Shown here piece after piece: positions 38,318-51,597 of a stretch of DNA of 64,000 bases. Origin of the DNA: Brassica napus. Taxonomy: Eukaryota; Streptophyta; Magnoliopsida; Brassicales; Brassicaceae. The stretch is taken from contig NC_063450.1 in NCBI RefSeq assembly GCF_020379485.1, forward strand, positions 30,976,137 through 31,040,136, written 5' to 3'. The position numbers were made by a program, and so were the translations under genes. Position 1 is the stretch's first letter, and every line of letters starts with the position of its first letter. The notes under the pieces were generated by a model that was given only the letters and a program-made list of their open reading frames with translations, did no database searches and was not told the origin of the DNA.

Positions 38318-39379
38318 TGTGGTATCAGAGCATGGTTATGAACATCTGTTTAATCCATTAAGAATAATAGATCTATGAACTTGATAATTGAAATTGATAG
38401 ATCTGAGTATTAAGATTTCTAGATATGCTTATTATGAGTTTTATTTTTGTATGTGTGCGAACTTTGTGCATCTGAAATAATTATTTTTCTGTTTATGAGA
38501 GTCGTGCATAGTTTGTGCATCTAAGGATTATAATTTACTGTTTAAAAGAATCGTGCATAGTTTGTGCATACCCGAATTATAATTTTCCGCAGTACAGAAT
38601 CCGTGCAAAAACGGTGTTCTGTATATTAGGGTTTTTTCGCAAACTCTTTTCCGTGCAAATTTCGGGATTATGTAAATTAGGGTTTCCAAAGACCTATCAT
38701 ATAAATAATGATTCGTGAAGTTTTTGTGCAAAATTGATAATAATAAATGGTCTTGTGCATAATTAGTACAGCGTGTTTTGTATATACTGCAGAATCGTTT
38801 TGCACAGAATTCGTACAAAACCGATTTTGCACTTAAAGTTATAAACTTTTCTATTCATAATCCGTATATAAATAATTTATATACTAAAACACAATTAGTA
38901 CAAAACATTATTTCACATAAAGTGCTTATTAGGGTTTAGAGATCACCACAGTGACTTTACCTTAATAGTTGCAACTAAAAATCATTATTTAAGCCAAGTT
39001 TTTGATCTTCTTATGAATTATTTAGTTACCCACAGGTAGACTATAATCATGAGAATTGATTAATTACTTAAGAACGTATGTATTGTGTAAACTAAAGACA
39101 TCCACAGATGATTTGGTTTGAGTAATTCAATACATCACTCAATAATGGAATGATTGTTATCGTGAAAGCTAAGGATATCCACAGATAACTTAGTTTGAAT
39201 AATTCGGTACATCATTCAATAAAGTTCCATGAATCTGTGACCTTATATGAGATTATGTGATTCCCACAGGAACATTATAATTTCTTGTCATATACATTCA
39301 ATTTTTTCGTGTTGATTAAGTTATGAAGCCTAATTAATACCTGTTCTATCTCTAAAATGCAGCAACTTCTTCCGCTAGT

Positions 39380-42300
39380 TTGTCATCTATGGTCTCTTCT
39401 GTCTCCATCCTCATTGGAACCAACTTCTCCGAATGGAAAGAGAAAGTTGAGTTCACATTAGGTGTACTAGATTTGGACTTGGCACTTCGTGAAGAAGAGC
39501 ATAGCCAACTCACTAATGATAGTACTGAGGAAGAAAAGGCTTTCCATAAAGCGTGGGAGAAAGCTAACAGATTGAGCATCATGTTCTTAAGGATGACAAT
39601 AGCTAGCAACATCAAAACTTCCCTTCCAGTTGCAGAGAAAGCTAAGGCTTATCTAGCGGCTATAGAAGAACGGTTTAAGACTGCAGACAAATCCCTTGCT
39701 GGGAAACTTATGGCAGATCTTACAACCATGAAACATGATGGCACAAGGTCTATGCATGAACATTGCATTGAAATGACCAATCTTGCGGCTAAGCTAAAGG
39801 GTTTAGGAATGAGTGTGGATGATTCATTTCTTGTCCAGTTTATCCTAAACTCTTTACCTCCTCAGTATGGACCATTCCAAATCAATTACAACGCCATTGT
39901 TGAAAAGTGGACGTCGATTGAATTGGCTAACAAACTGGTCCAAGAGGAATCAAGGCTTGGTCGTGAAGGTATTAAGGTTGCCCACTATGTCCAAAGAGCT
40001 GGACCTAAAGCTGGAAAAAGACATCAACCAAGTCATAAAAGAGCACCACCCATGATGAATGATTCTAATCAAGTCAATGAGAAGAAGGCAAGAAAAGATG
40101 ACCGATGCAACTTTTGCAAAAAGTCTGGACACTTTCAGAAAGATTACCCTAAAAGAAAAAAATGGTTTGAAAAGAAAGGTAATCCTATGGGTTCAGTAAG
40201 CTTTTTCAAATCTAACTTTGCTCATGTTTCTTCTGATACTTGGTGGATTGATAGTGGTGCTAATGTACATGTAACTAATTCCTTGCAGGGATTCCTTACA
40301 ACCCAGACCATAAATCCAAGTGAAAACTATATACTTATGGGGAATCGAGACAAAGCGCCAGTTGAAGCTATTGGCACTTATCGTCTCATTTTAGATAGTG
40401 AATTTTGTTTGGATTTATTTCATACTCTTTATGTTCCATCTATTTCCCGTAATTTAGTTTCAGTAAGCAAACTTGATTTGGCTGGTTTTAAGTCTTCTCA
40501 AGGAGATGGTTGTTTCAATTTATTTATGAACTCTAATAAAATTGGTTCTGGAATATTAGTTAATGGTCTTTACAAATTAAATTTGTCTGATCAAAATTAT
40601 GAAACACATCTCACCCTGCAAGATAAACGTAAAACTAAAGCATGTGCAAATGATTCATATTTCTTGTGGCATAAAAGACTAGGACACATTTCTAGTGAAA
40701 GAATCAAAAGATTGGTAAAAGATGGAGTCGTACCGAATCTTGATTTTACCAACGGTAAAGAGTGTGTAGATTGCATTAAGGGTAAGCAAACTAAACACAC
40801 TAAAAGAGGAGCCACAATAAGTACACAACTTCTTGAAATCATACATACAGATATTTGTGGACCTTTTGACGTTCCAACTTTTGGAGGTGAAAAGTACTTC
40901 ATTACTTTTATCGATGATTATTCATGTTATTGTTATCTCTATCTATTGCATGCAAAGTCTCAATCTGTGGATGAAGTACAAGTATTCATTACTGAAGTTG
41001 AGAGACAATCAAATAGAAAGGTGAAAATCATTAGGTCAGATAGAGGTGGTGAATTTTATGGCAGATATGATGAAACAGGACAACATCCTGGACCATTTGC
41101 CAAACTCCTCAAGAAATTAGGAATCGTTGCTCAATACACAACGCTTGGTTCTCCATGGCAGAATGGTGTAGCTGAAAGGCGTAATCGTACTTATATTGGA
41201 ATGGTTAGATCCATGATGACTCATGCTAATTTACCTATATCCTTGTGGATGGATGCATTACGAACTGCAGTCTATATCTTGAACCGAGTTCCTAGCAAGA
41301 CAGTTCCAAAAACTCCTTTTGAACTGTGGAAAGGCTGGAAACCTAGTCTGTCACACCTCCAAGTTTGGGGATGTCCAGCTGAAGCAAGAATATACAATCC
41401 ACATGAAAAGAAATTAGATTTCAGAACGGTCAGTGGTTTCTTTATTGGTTACCCTGAGAAGTCTAAACGATATAGATTTTACTGTCCAACCCATACTACG
41501 AGAATAGTAGAAACCGGTAATGCCAGATTTTATGAGAATGGTGAGATTAGTGGGAGTGACAAAATTCAAGATGTGATCATTCAAGAAATTAGGGTAAATA
41601 TCCCTTTACCCTTAGTTCCGAATGTTGGGAATCCTCCTGTTGTAGAACCGTTGCACAGCGAGGAAAACCAGTTCAATGATCCACCACTCCTTAATGAAAA
41701 TATCTCCAATAATGAACATGAAGCACACGAGGAACCATCATTAAGAAGATCAACTCGTGAGAGAAGATCAGCTATTTCTGATGACTATGTGCTTTATCAA
41801 AAAGAATCTGGAGAATGGGATTTAAAAGATCCAGTTTCTTATTCACAAGCCATGAAAGATGTTAATTCTGATCAATGGATCGAGGCCAGTAAAGATGAAA
41901 TAGACTCAATGGTTAAGAATGAAGTTTGGGATGTTGTTCCATTGCCTACAGGACACAGAGCAATTGGGTGCAAATGGATCTATAAATCCAAGCTCGATTG
42001 TCATGGCAATGTTAAATGAAGTAGATCCAGACTTGTAGCCAAAGGGTATAATCAGAAAGAAGGCATTGATTATGGTGAGACTTTTTCACCTGTCTAGAAA
42101 AGACTCTCTCAGAATTATAATGGCATATGTAGCTGAATATGATCTTGAGTTACATCAAATGGATGTGAAAACCGCATTTCTTAATGGAGACTTAGAAGAA
42201 GAAGTCTATATGCGTCAACCTGAAGGCTTCATAATCGAAGGTCAGGAAGATATGGTCTGCAAATTGAAGAAATCAATATATGGACTGAAACAATCTTCGA

Positions 42301-43398
42301 GGCAATGGTACTTAAAGTTTGATGAAACCATTACGAAATTCGGTTTCAAAGAAAACATTGTGGATCCATGTATATACCTCAAGATCAGTGTGAGTAAGTT
42401 CATATTTTTGGTTCTGTATGTTGATGACATATTATTAGCCAGCAGTGATCTTGGTTTATTACATGAGACTAAGAGTTATCTCTCTGAGAACTTTGAAATG
42501 AAAGATATGGGTGAGGCATCCTATGTGATAGGAATTGAGATATTTTGTGACAGATCACTAGGAATTTTGGGATTGTCTCAGAAAGCATATATTGATAAAG
42601 TTCTTGAGAGATTCGGCATGATGACATGTTCTTCTAGCATTGTTCCTATGCATAAAGGTGACACGCGCTTAATCTTAAGCAATGTCCGCAGAATGAAATG
42701 GAACGTAATGAAATGCAAAAATACCCTTATGCATCTCTTGTGGGAAGTTTGATGTATGCACAGGTTTGTACCAGACCTGATATTAGCCACGCAGTTGGCA
42801 TGCTGGATAGATTTCAAAGTAACCCAGGACTCACTCATTGGCAAGCTGCAAAGAAAGTTTTGAGATACTTAAAGGGAACAAGAAACTACATGTTGACATA
42901 TCGAAAATCAACACATCCACAGATGGTTGGATTTTCGGACTCAGATTTTGGTGGATGCAAAGACTCTAGACACTGTACTCTCGGCTATGTGTATCTCCTT
43001 GGTCGAGGTGCCATCTCATGGAAAAGCCAGAAGTCAGAGTTGATATACACATCCACTATAGAAGCTGAGTATGTTGCATGTTATGAGGCTTCTATTCAAG
43101 GAACATGGTTGTGGAATTTTGTGTCAGAGTTTGGGTCTTTGAGTTTTGTGTACAAGCCTCTCACTCTTTACTGTGACAATCAAGCTGCAATCTTCTTCGC
43201 TAAGCATGATACGATATCTAAGGGAGCCAAGCATATGGACCTCAAATATCTATCACTGAAGCAAGATGTCAAAAGAGAAAAGTTTGTCATTGAACATATA
43301 TGAACTGAACTTATGGTTGCAGACATATTTACAAAAGTTTTACCTCCAAAGACTTTCATGAAGCATGCTGAAAGTATGGGTCTTGAGGATAGCGCCTA
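39380..43398 (+). pseudogene. Copia gag-pol polyprotein, disrupted in RT and RNase H
   Basis: Order of domains is Gag, zinc knuckle, protease, integrase, RT, RNase H, as in Copia. The long frame 39380-42019 (879 codons) has [14 protein letters not shown] at about 40108, where the fourth zinc ligand (Cys) is Tyr. It then has the protease motif [13 protein letters not shown], the HHCC integrase segment (WHKRLGHIS ... CVDCIKGKQ), and the integrase core with [18 protein letters not shown] and [12 protein letters not shown], so D, D and E are kept. A TGA at 42017-42019 and a TAG near 42096 interrupt RT. The frame through 42066-42752 has the RT motif YVDDILLAS. A shift near 42665 moves RNase H to 42698-43303 (TLYCDNQAAIFFAKH). 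A further in-frame TGA at 43301-43303 precedes the last conserved segment. Confidence 0.9.
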
Positions 43399-43792
43399 AT
43401 GTTGTTTGTTTACGATTAGCCTATGTATTACAATTATTTGAGCTCTTTTATGACTTTACATCTTTTATATATTCTGTTTCCAATGTGCACACACATTATT
43501 GTTGGTTGGATTTATGATAACAGAATGAGTCTCTCGTTAAAGACATTAAAGGGACCATTACGAAACTCCTACTTATGTTTATGGTCTAACTATGAAGGTG
43601 GTCAATGCGGTAGTACATGGAAGGGATCATGTTGCAGAATGATGTGCGACCGCCATGACTCTCATTGATTACTAGATTAGTCAAGACACTTATGATGACC
43701 AAATGAAAAAATAAAGTTATAGCATATTATGCCGACCTTATGATTCCATAAAGAAAACATTAGTGGATCTCACTAACGACCAAGTGGGAGAC

Positions 43793-44240
43793 TGTAAGGA
43801 ATATTTCATTTCCTTATTATACGGTCTTATAGTTATCTGTTTTCTATTGGAATATTGCTATTTTTAATATATTTGGTGAGCAATGAAATTGGAAATAAAT
43901 GAGTAATTCCTAATTTATCTCTACCTTTATGGACAGTTGAGATTAATCTAAAGGAAACCATAAAGAGGAATTTGGTCCTCTCTCCACCTATAAATACATA
44001 TCTTTAGACCATCATAAAGATATTCTAAAAAGCAACAACTAACGTTATAGGCGAGGCGAGAGAAACCTAAGAGTTCCTAAGAAGAGATTGAGCTGTTCAT
44101 CTTCCATTCATGATTCAATCCATTCAGGAAGATTCTCAGGCAAAATGAATCCAGGTAACTCTATAAACATTCATATGATTCTATTATATGATTAACCTAG
44201 ATGTTTAAAGATCTTAGGGTTCATGTAAATTTAACTTACA
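43793..44240 (+). repeat. Right LTR of the Copia element
   Basis: Begins TGTAAGGAA right after the purine-rich tract and ends TTAACTTACA. The intact TG...CA termini are preserved here better than in the left copy. Confidence 0.93.
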
Positions 44241-45530
44241 ATCTAAAGATTATTGGAACAATAACAAATGCTAACAACGAATATTTTATCCGACTATTCG
44301 AGCTAATATATTACAACTTAAAAAAAATATGTAGATAAGAAAATGGAACATAGATAAAATAGGAGAAATGGTTTAAAATACCACAACTTAAGTATCCCTT
44401 TTAAGAAATACTCCCAATAAAAAATATACTAACATTTGGGTTTAGACTTTAGTGATTATTGTTTAAGCTATAGTATTAAGAAGTCGGGTTGGGTTTATAA
44501 ATGCTTTATAAATATTTAGAAAATTAGTTTAATATTATTTAATCAAAAATTTATAGTATTTATGAAAATAGTCATCCATTAATGGTAAATTTGAAAAATG
44601 GTATCAAACTTGGGGTAGAACTAAAATTTTCCCATAAAATATGTAAAATGATATTTTGCATACCAGCATTTATTATGAATTAGGAGGGGTTTTTTTTATC
44701 TTAGCGCAATAATAATAATTTTTATTTTTAATCGATATTAAATATGATTAATTTTAGATTTTAAAATTAAAACAAAGTATTTGTATTTCGATTAATTATT
44801 TTCAATTTAAATTTATTTAGAGTTAATTAAATTTCATTAAAATATAATTTGAATTTTCTAAAAATAACAATTTTGTTAAAATATGTAAATACCTAAGTTT
44901 TGTAAATGTAATTTATTTTCTTTATATAAGATACATTAAACTGATAAACTTTAATTTATTAATTAATTCACTAAATCAACTGTCAATCTTTCAATTAGAT
45001 AGTTTACTTGAATAAATTGAAATTTAAAAAATCAAATCAACTGTTTGTTTACTCTAATCACTACGTTTTGGTTAAAATTTCAAACACTTATCTATTTACA
45101 AAACTTTTACTTGATTAATAATATATTAATTGTTAAGAAACACTTCCAATTAATTTTGACAAATTATTTCTATAAATTTCTATATTTTTATCATAGAAAT
45201 ATTAATATATTTGTAGATATTTATTAGTTTGCTTTTGTCACTGTTAATTATAAAAATGATTTGTTACCATATTTTAGAACTAAAAAAAATATAAATGTAA
45301 TTGTTTATGTCACTGTTAGCTCTATGTTGTTTCATATTTTTTAGAACTCAAATCATCTTCTTTTATGAAAATAATTGTGAGGATGATAGCAAAGAAAATT
45401 TTAATTAATTTATTTACAAATAAATGTTTTAAGAAAAAATTTTAAATATCATCCATATCTCCTAACAATTATTTGTAAATATTTATTGCTTTAGAAATAA
45501 TTTTAATTAGATACAGTTTAAAAAAAAACA
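44241..45530. other. Intergenic AT-rich DNA, nothing identified
   Basis: Very AT-rich sequence between the Copia element and a Helitron 3' end. No coding frame of interest. Confidence 0.55.
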
Positions 45531-46714
45531 CTAGATTTTGATCCGCGCTTAGAAAGCGCATGTTTATTTTTGAAATTAAATAAATTCTTCTTATATAATT
45601 TATATATAAGATAATGTATAGGTTTGAGTATGTTTACCTGGGTGCACTGAACCGTATTAAATTGGAAAAAAAAATAAACTGAATTTCATAAATAACCAAG
45701 CATATCATATATTTTTGGAACCAAAAAAATTGAAATCGAACTAAGGACCAAATGAGTACTAAAATTTTTAAAATACAAATTATATACCTACAAATATTAA
45801 TTATATTTAATTTCTAAATAACCAAATATCCTAAAAATAATATTTATAAACTAAATTATGCAAAAAAATTAATGACTCGAATATTTTTATTCAAATAATT
45901 AATAGTTAATTATTTATCCTATATTTTTTCCAAACAACCTAAACTACCTGATTTAAAGCCCAAGATATTTTACAATTGTGAAAATTCAATAAAACGTATC
46001 ATATGCATTTTTAGAATTTGTAAAGTAAATAAATATGTTCCATTTAAACCAGACTTTTTTTTACTAATTCTATTTAAATCTCCAACCCGTTTAGACTCAT
46101 TTGATATTTTTTTATGATTAGATTAATCATTTAGTTCATAAGAATGTAAGATAAAATCTTAATAATTTATTGCATGTAATGAATTAAACTAATGTTTCAT
46201 AGTTGAATAGTTGACATTAAGGCTTTTAGTTTCTAATTCACGTAAAAAAGAAAAAAAATTGTTATACACAAGATGATTCTCCATTACAATCTATATTAAA
46301 CATAACTAAACCATATGTGGTAATAATGACGTCATATGTAAGCATGTTTGAATAATATGTCTTATATTCATAGAGATTTATTGTTAGAGTAATTAGATAA
46401 TATATTATGAGAGAATAATAAATGAGTTCAGTTAAATTATGTAAAGTATTTATATAGTTAGAAAAATATAAGGTAAGACCAAACAAATAGTTAAATCTAA
46501 TAAAATGGTCCAACAAACTTGTTTAAGTAGATTTTTTAAGAATCCTTCTCTTTTAATAGTATAGAAGATTATGAGAGAATAATAATGAGTTCATTTAAAT
46601 TATGTAAAGTATTTATATAGTTAGAAAAATATAAGGTAAGACCAAACAAATAGTTAAATCTAATAAAATGGTTCAACAACCTTGTTTAAGTAGATTTTTT
46701 AAGAATAGTATAGA
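45531..46714 (-). mobile_element. Complete non-autonomous Helitron with two tandem 5' ends
   Basis: The 3' end has CTAG at 45531-45534 and a perfect hairpin on the inside, GCGCTT-AGA-AAGCGC (45545-45559). On the minus strand a full 5' terminus starts at 46565 (TCTATACTATTAAAAGAGAAGG). A 150-165 bp segment covering this terminus is repeated directly outside it and ends in a second terminus at 46714 (TCTATACTATTCTTAAAA, lacking about 15 bp). No coding capacity. Confidence 0.85.
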
Positions 46715-46849
46715 TTTATTATGAATAGCCGATACGACTGCATGTGTGAGGATTACGCTATTATCCAGAAAAAAGTAATGCAACAATCATTAGATCTGTA
46801 AATTTTACTACATAAAATTCCTCAATAAATATCAGGGAAAAACTGTATA

Positions 46850-48817
46850 GTTCATCGTGGGAAAAAAAGGTTTTTCTATCCCTACTTTTCCGTTTCGTGC
46901 CTTTCTAAACCAAAACAAAACATAATTGCTAAAATATACCTGAACTATAGATTTCTTTAGATTTTAGACCGAACTTTATTATGTAGCATGAAAACCTATT
47001 TTGATTTAATTATCTTTAGTCAAACGTTAAACCAAGCTTAGTTAGATAACATGTGGCATTAGATTTGTCAAGTAGAAGGAGAAGACGTCGTTTTAAATTT
47101 TTGAAAAATTAAAATTACAAACCCTAGCCTTTTTGTTATTCTTCTTCGACACTCGATTCTTTTTCACAAAAACTCGAAAACACAGAGCACCTTGAAGATT
47201 CCAAGGCCTTTCACTCAGAACGAAAGTGTTAGGGCGTTGAAGGAGAGTTTCGAAGTGAATGTAGAGGGTCTTAACGATTTTTCAAATAGTTAATTTATTT
47301 CTTCTGGAAATTTTCCGATCGTTGACCGTTAGTGATAAGAAACAAAAAAATTGGTTAGTCTAGATTTTATGATCATGGTATAGGTTTATACTGAAGATAA
47401 ATTTAGTTTTGTAGCGAATTTTCAAGTAGACCGAGATTGATTTTGCAGTGCTTACCAACTTTTTGATGAAATTTTGTTTTAATTTTGTCTGAGAGAGTTG
47501 AATTTGTTTTAATGTTGAAATTTTTACTTTTCTTGTACGGAATATTCAAGATTGTAACGTTTAATGTTAGTTTCGGTGGATATTGAGTGAAGAAAAGAAT
47601 CGGTGATGTTGGGTATATTGGAGGGGATCTGAAAACCATTGAATGCAAACCGGAGGAGTTGTTCACATTCTTATCTGATGAGTTTTGGGAAGGATTATAT
47701 ATCCAGAAGTTGTGGTACATGCTTCCTTTTGAGGATCACAAGGATAGATAGAAACTGATCCATGTTAGAGATGCTGATTTTAGAAAGATGTGAACCGGGT
47801 GAGTGAAAAGGAATTGTTAATATGTTCCTAGTCATGAACACAATAGATTATCTTGAGGAAGATCAGTTTCAGGAACCTCGCGAAGAAGAGATCCAAGTAG
47901 AAATAAATGTGAATGGCTTTCTGGATGAAGATTAAGATTTTGACTATCATAACACGCCTCCCAATTCTGATAGTGAGGAAGACGAAGATATCTTGAGATT
48001 CAAACGAGACAGTGGTCACCTAGAGCTAAGGCAACTGTTCGACCCAATCATACTGCTTTATGAAGTATGATTGAAGATCCTTCAATGTTATCTGCTTAGT
48101 CAATCAAGCTATTCAACCATACTCACATTGGTGCATTCAAAAGTATGATACTAATCCTGTAACATAACAATATTAAATCTCATATCCGAAAATATAAAAA
48201 ATTGTCTACATGTCGACACTTACCCATCTCTTCCACAAGGGCAAGCATGGAACAATCTACAAGGATTTTTCATAGTTTTTGACGTTTTCATTACTACAGC
48301 TTATCCACAACGACATATCTTAGGAAATCCTCTTTCTCGATCACCCATTTCGACCAACTGTAACATTCATCAATTTTAACTCAAACCGTTGATTTCATCA
48401 TCTATAGCCTAACTAAACAAATTATTCTTGCATAACACAAGCTATGGGAGAATTACCTCGAAAAAAGCCTTTGGTTCTTCAAGTTTCTTGGATTTTTGTG
48501 TTCTTGTCTGAGAGAGAGAATCGAGTTTTTTTAATTTTAATTTTTGCCCACATTTAAAACAAAATGTTTTGATTAATGAATCAAAACGACGTTGTTTTCT
48601 CCTTCTGCTTGACAAATCTAATGCCACGTATTATCCGACTAAGTTTGGTTAACGTCTGACTAGTCAAGGTTGGTTTTCATGCTACAGGCTGAAGTTCTGT
48701 CGAAAATTCAAATAAATCTCTAATTTAAGTATATTTTAGCATTTATGTTTTGTTTTGGTCTGAAATGGCACGTCACAAAAATTAAGGGTCGAGAAGACCA
48801 TTTTTCCCGCTCATCGT
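46850..48817. mobile_element. Mutator-like element (MULE), 1.95 kb, long TIRs, 9-bp duplication
   Basis: The element 46859-48808 begins GGGAAAAA and ends TTTTTCCC. The first roughly 240 bp and the last roughly 250 bp are imperfect inverted repeats; shared blocks include ccaaaacaaaacata, gtagcatgaaaacc and gtggcattagatttgtcaag. It is flanked by gttcatcgt (46850-46858) and gctcatcgt (48809-48817), 8 of 9 matching, as expected for Mutator. The interior holds a decayed MURA-type transposase N-terminus. The DDE transposase core is missing, so it is non-autonomous. Confidence 0.9.
47590..48090 (+). pseudogene. Remnant of MULE transposase N-terminal region
   Basis: A frame near 47600-47750 reads GDVGYIGGDLKTIECKPEEL, then YIQKLWYMLPFEDHKDR followed by a stop, then LIHVRDADFRKM. 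This resembles the PB1-like domain at the start of plant MURA/MuDR transposases. Downstream, around 47935-48050, an acidic segment NTPPNSDSEEDEDILRFKRD precedes RQLFDPI, the usual linker to the DDE domain. Multiple stops break it, and the zinc-finger and catalytic domains are gone. Confidence 0.65.
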
Positions 48818-50401
48818 GTGAACTTGTTTTGAATTTCCATGAATATTTTAAAAACGCATATAATATGTTAGAAACTGTGTACGTATCTCTTTCAGATAAT
48901 GATTAATAATTACTATTTGAATCTAAATGGTTCCAGCTTATATCAAAGTAATTAAGCAATATTACTATGAATAGTGGGACCAAGTACATATGGTGAGACA
49001 ATCTACTTTATTAAAACAAAAATATACATATAGATTATAGTTGCACATTATTTACAACGAAATGCCATTGAGAATTTAATTAGTTTAACATTAATAAATG
49101 CTGTCTTTTACACGAATACTCATATTTCCTAAAATAACTCAAACAACCGAGATTGAAGTGAACAAAATATTATATGGATATGTTGTTCTTTTCCACGTAT
49201 ACAAAAATTTCCTTTGCCACCATATCAGTTCTCCTGCAATATCAAATAAGCCCAAATCATTATAAAGATCGATTTCAATAAGGTGAGATCGTAATTGAAA
49301 ACAATGTAAACTTTATGAATAATTCACAACATTCTTAAAGATTTGTTCATAGCAACTATCGAATTTGCATAATGTCTTACATCTATTTTACTTTATTTCA
49401 TCACCACTGAACATCTAATACTTTTATAAATGGAATTCCAAAACAGAAATATATTCAAAATCTTCATTGGAAACAAAATTCACAAACGATCAAAAATCTT
49501 GCAAATCTTAGACTTCCCTATTTATTTGGTTCAAATCAAAACATACCATAAACAAAAGAGAAATACCCTAGGATAATTTCCTAATGTTCACGGGTCTGCT
49601 TATTTAATGTATTTTCCTAATTTAAATAATAGATTTTTTTAATTGAATCTTAACCGAAATAAATTTCCCAATAGATTTTCTAATAGATTTCGTATTAACA
49701 TATTACATACTTTTTATTATTTATTAGTAATAAATAATAAAATAAAAATCACACATCATAATCAATTTATATAACATATAAATAAAATAAAAAATAATTT
49801 ATTCATAAATTATTAATATAATGCTTTCACAATATAAGTCCAGTTAGTTATAAATATTACATTTGTTTATATGATACACTGTGATATAATAGACAATTAA
49901 AATCACAAAATATAATTATTCAAAGTAATAAATAAAATTATTATGTATTAAAAATTATGTAATATATTTAAATTTATATATATATTACCATTAGTACAAA
50001 TAAAAAAATTAAAGTGAAAGCAAATATTTATACGGTTACGTGTCAAACTCAATAAATAAATAACAACAGCGCAAGATTAGTTTTATTTAACAAATTTATT
50101 TTAATAGAAATTATAGTTTCAAATATGGTTATATAGTTTATGTATTTATAAATTTATTTTATTTGATTTTAAGGGGTGCTAAGATTTTGGAATTGGAAAC
50201 AATTATGACCCACCCCTATATCATTTTAATTAAAAAAAAAATAAATCTATATCAAAATATTTTATTAAACTTTTAATTTTAATTTTTATTATAACTGCAA
50301 AGATTAATTTTTGATCTAAATTTATGTTTAAATATTACAAAGACATCATTTAATATAAAAAAACTAAAAACATAAATTAATAATATATGTATGCTTATTT
50401 T
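48818..50401. other. Intergenic AT-rich DNA, nothing identified
   Basis: Extremely AT-rich, especially 49600-50350. No gene, terminal repeats or structured motif could be supported. Confidence 0.55.
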
Positions 50402-50811
50402 GTCTTATGCAGTGTTTTTAAAACCGGACCGGAAGCTGAACCAGAAATATTTTGGGTCACAGTTCAATATGGTTCGACCGGGTCAAACCTGGTTCAATAA
50501 TATGGTTTAATATTTTTTAGTATGTAAATATAAAAGTATTATTAGTAAACATGATGCATAGTTAAAATATAAATCAATTTTGAACATAAAATATTATAAA
50601 TATAAATTAGTTTCTTGTTTATATGGATGATTTATAGATTTTCGATAGTTTTAGTGGTTTTTATTGGTTTAATAACTTTGAAATATAATCCGGCTATGTG
50701 GCCGGTTCATGGTCGAACCAATTACTAGACCAACCCGGCTATATACCCGGTTCACGGTCGAACCCGGTCCAACCATTGGGTCGGTCCGGTTTTAAAAACA
50801 CTGGTCTTATG
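50402..50811. mobile_element. hAT-type MITE, 394 bp, perfect TIRs and 8-bp duplication
   Basis: The element is 50410-50803. Its first 22 bases, beginning CAGTGTTTTTAAAACCGGAC, are the exact reverse complement of its last 22. It is flanked by identical 8-bp duplications gtcttatg (50402-50409 and 50804-50811). These two features define a hAT-superfamily MITE. Sub-terminal ggttcgaccgg/ccggttca motifs repeat. There is no transposase. A 68-codon frame at 50698-50904 is accidental. Confidence 0.95.
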
Positions 50812-51597
50812 CAACATATATACTATCGGTTTCAAATAACTATTATGGTAGAGATAACCGCAGCACCAATATTGTGTTATGTGCTCGGAGATCGGATCAA
50901 CTGATTATGTGTTTGATGTTACACAGCAATCTATGTGTATGTGTGCATATATATATTAATACTATGAAATTATTTTGGTAGGTAGTATATATTATGTTTT
51001 CTAATAAAAATCTGATCGTATAAGTATGTAATTAGCTTTAAGCATAAAAGAAGTATGTAATAAGATAAGCACAAAAAAAAAAAAAAAATTAGCTAAGCAC
51101 ACATTTATATAGACGACCGAGACGGTTGGTTATATTAATTTGCATGAGCTGGAGTGGATGTTTCTTGCCTATTTCACATCAAGACATGGTGCCCACTGTC
51201 CTCACAGCTCTATTAGAGTTATTATATATCTATCTAAAATGTGCTGTCATTCACATTTATCCCATAGTTTTTTAATGTAAATTATTTGTCACATGAAAAT
51301 GATAGGCTTGATCTGTAGATATCGAAAAGGTACTTAGACAAAAAATCGTATAAAAACTATATTCCAATTTTCTGTAATGTATTCCAACAATTTTTGTTTC
51401 TATTGATAGTGAAACTAATTCGATAGACAAACTAATAGTGCAACAAAATTTTGTTATATACTTCTTTTTTGTTATGTGACACTTGTACGCTATACTAGAC
51501 ACTCTATCTATTATATATAGACATTACCATATTACATACAGATCGCCAAAACAAGTAAATCTTCTTCATCGGTCAACTTGATCAAGTCATCATCGAC
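50812..51597. promoter_or_regulatory. Upstream region of the acid-phosphatase gene
   Basis: No gene is present. A TATA-like attatatataga lies at about 51510-51521, roughly 80 bp before the ATG at 51598, at a spacing suited to a short leader. The position is the support; no specific response element is claimed. Confidence 0.45.

Larger units (their letters stand above)
37873..44240 (+). mobile_element. Ty1/Copia LTR retrotransposon, both LTRs present
   Basis: The left LTR is 37873-38317 (445 bp) and the right LTR 43793-44240 (448 bp). They are clearly homologous but differ by many substitutions and small indels, so this is not a recent insertion. The right LTR runs TGTAAG...CTTACA. The primer-binding site TGGTATCAGAGC (38320-38331, tRNA-iMet) follows the left LTR. 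A purine-rich tract (aagtgggagac) precedes the right one. The 5-bp flanks aacta and atcta differ by one base. Each LTR has a TATA-like tataaatacata. The internal gag-pol is single-frame up to 42019 and then broken. Confidence 0.93.
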
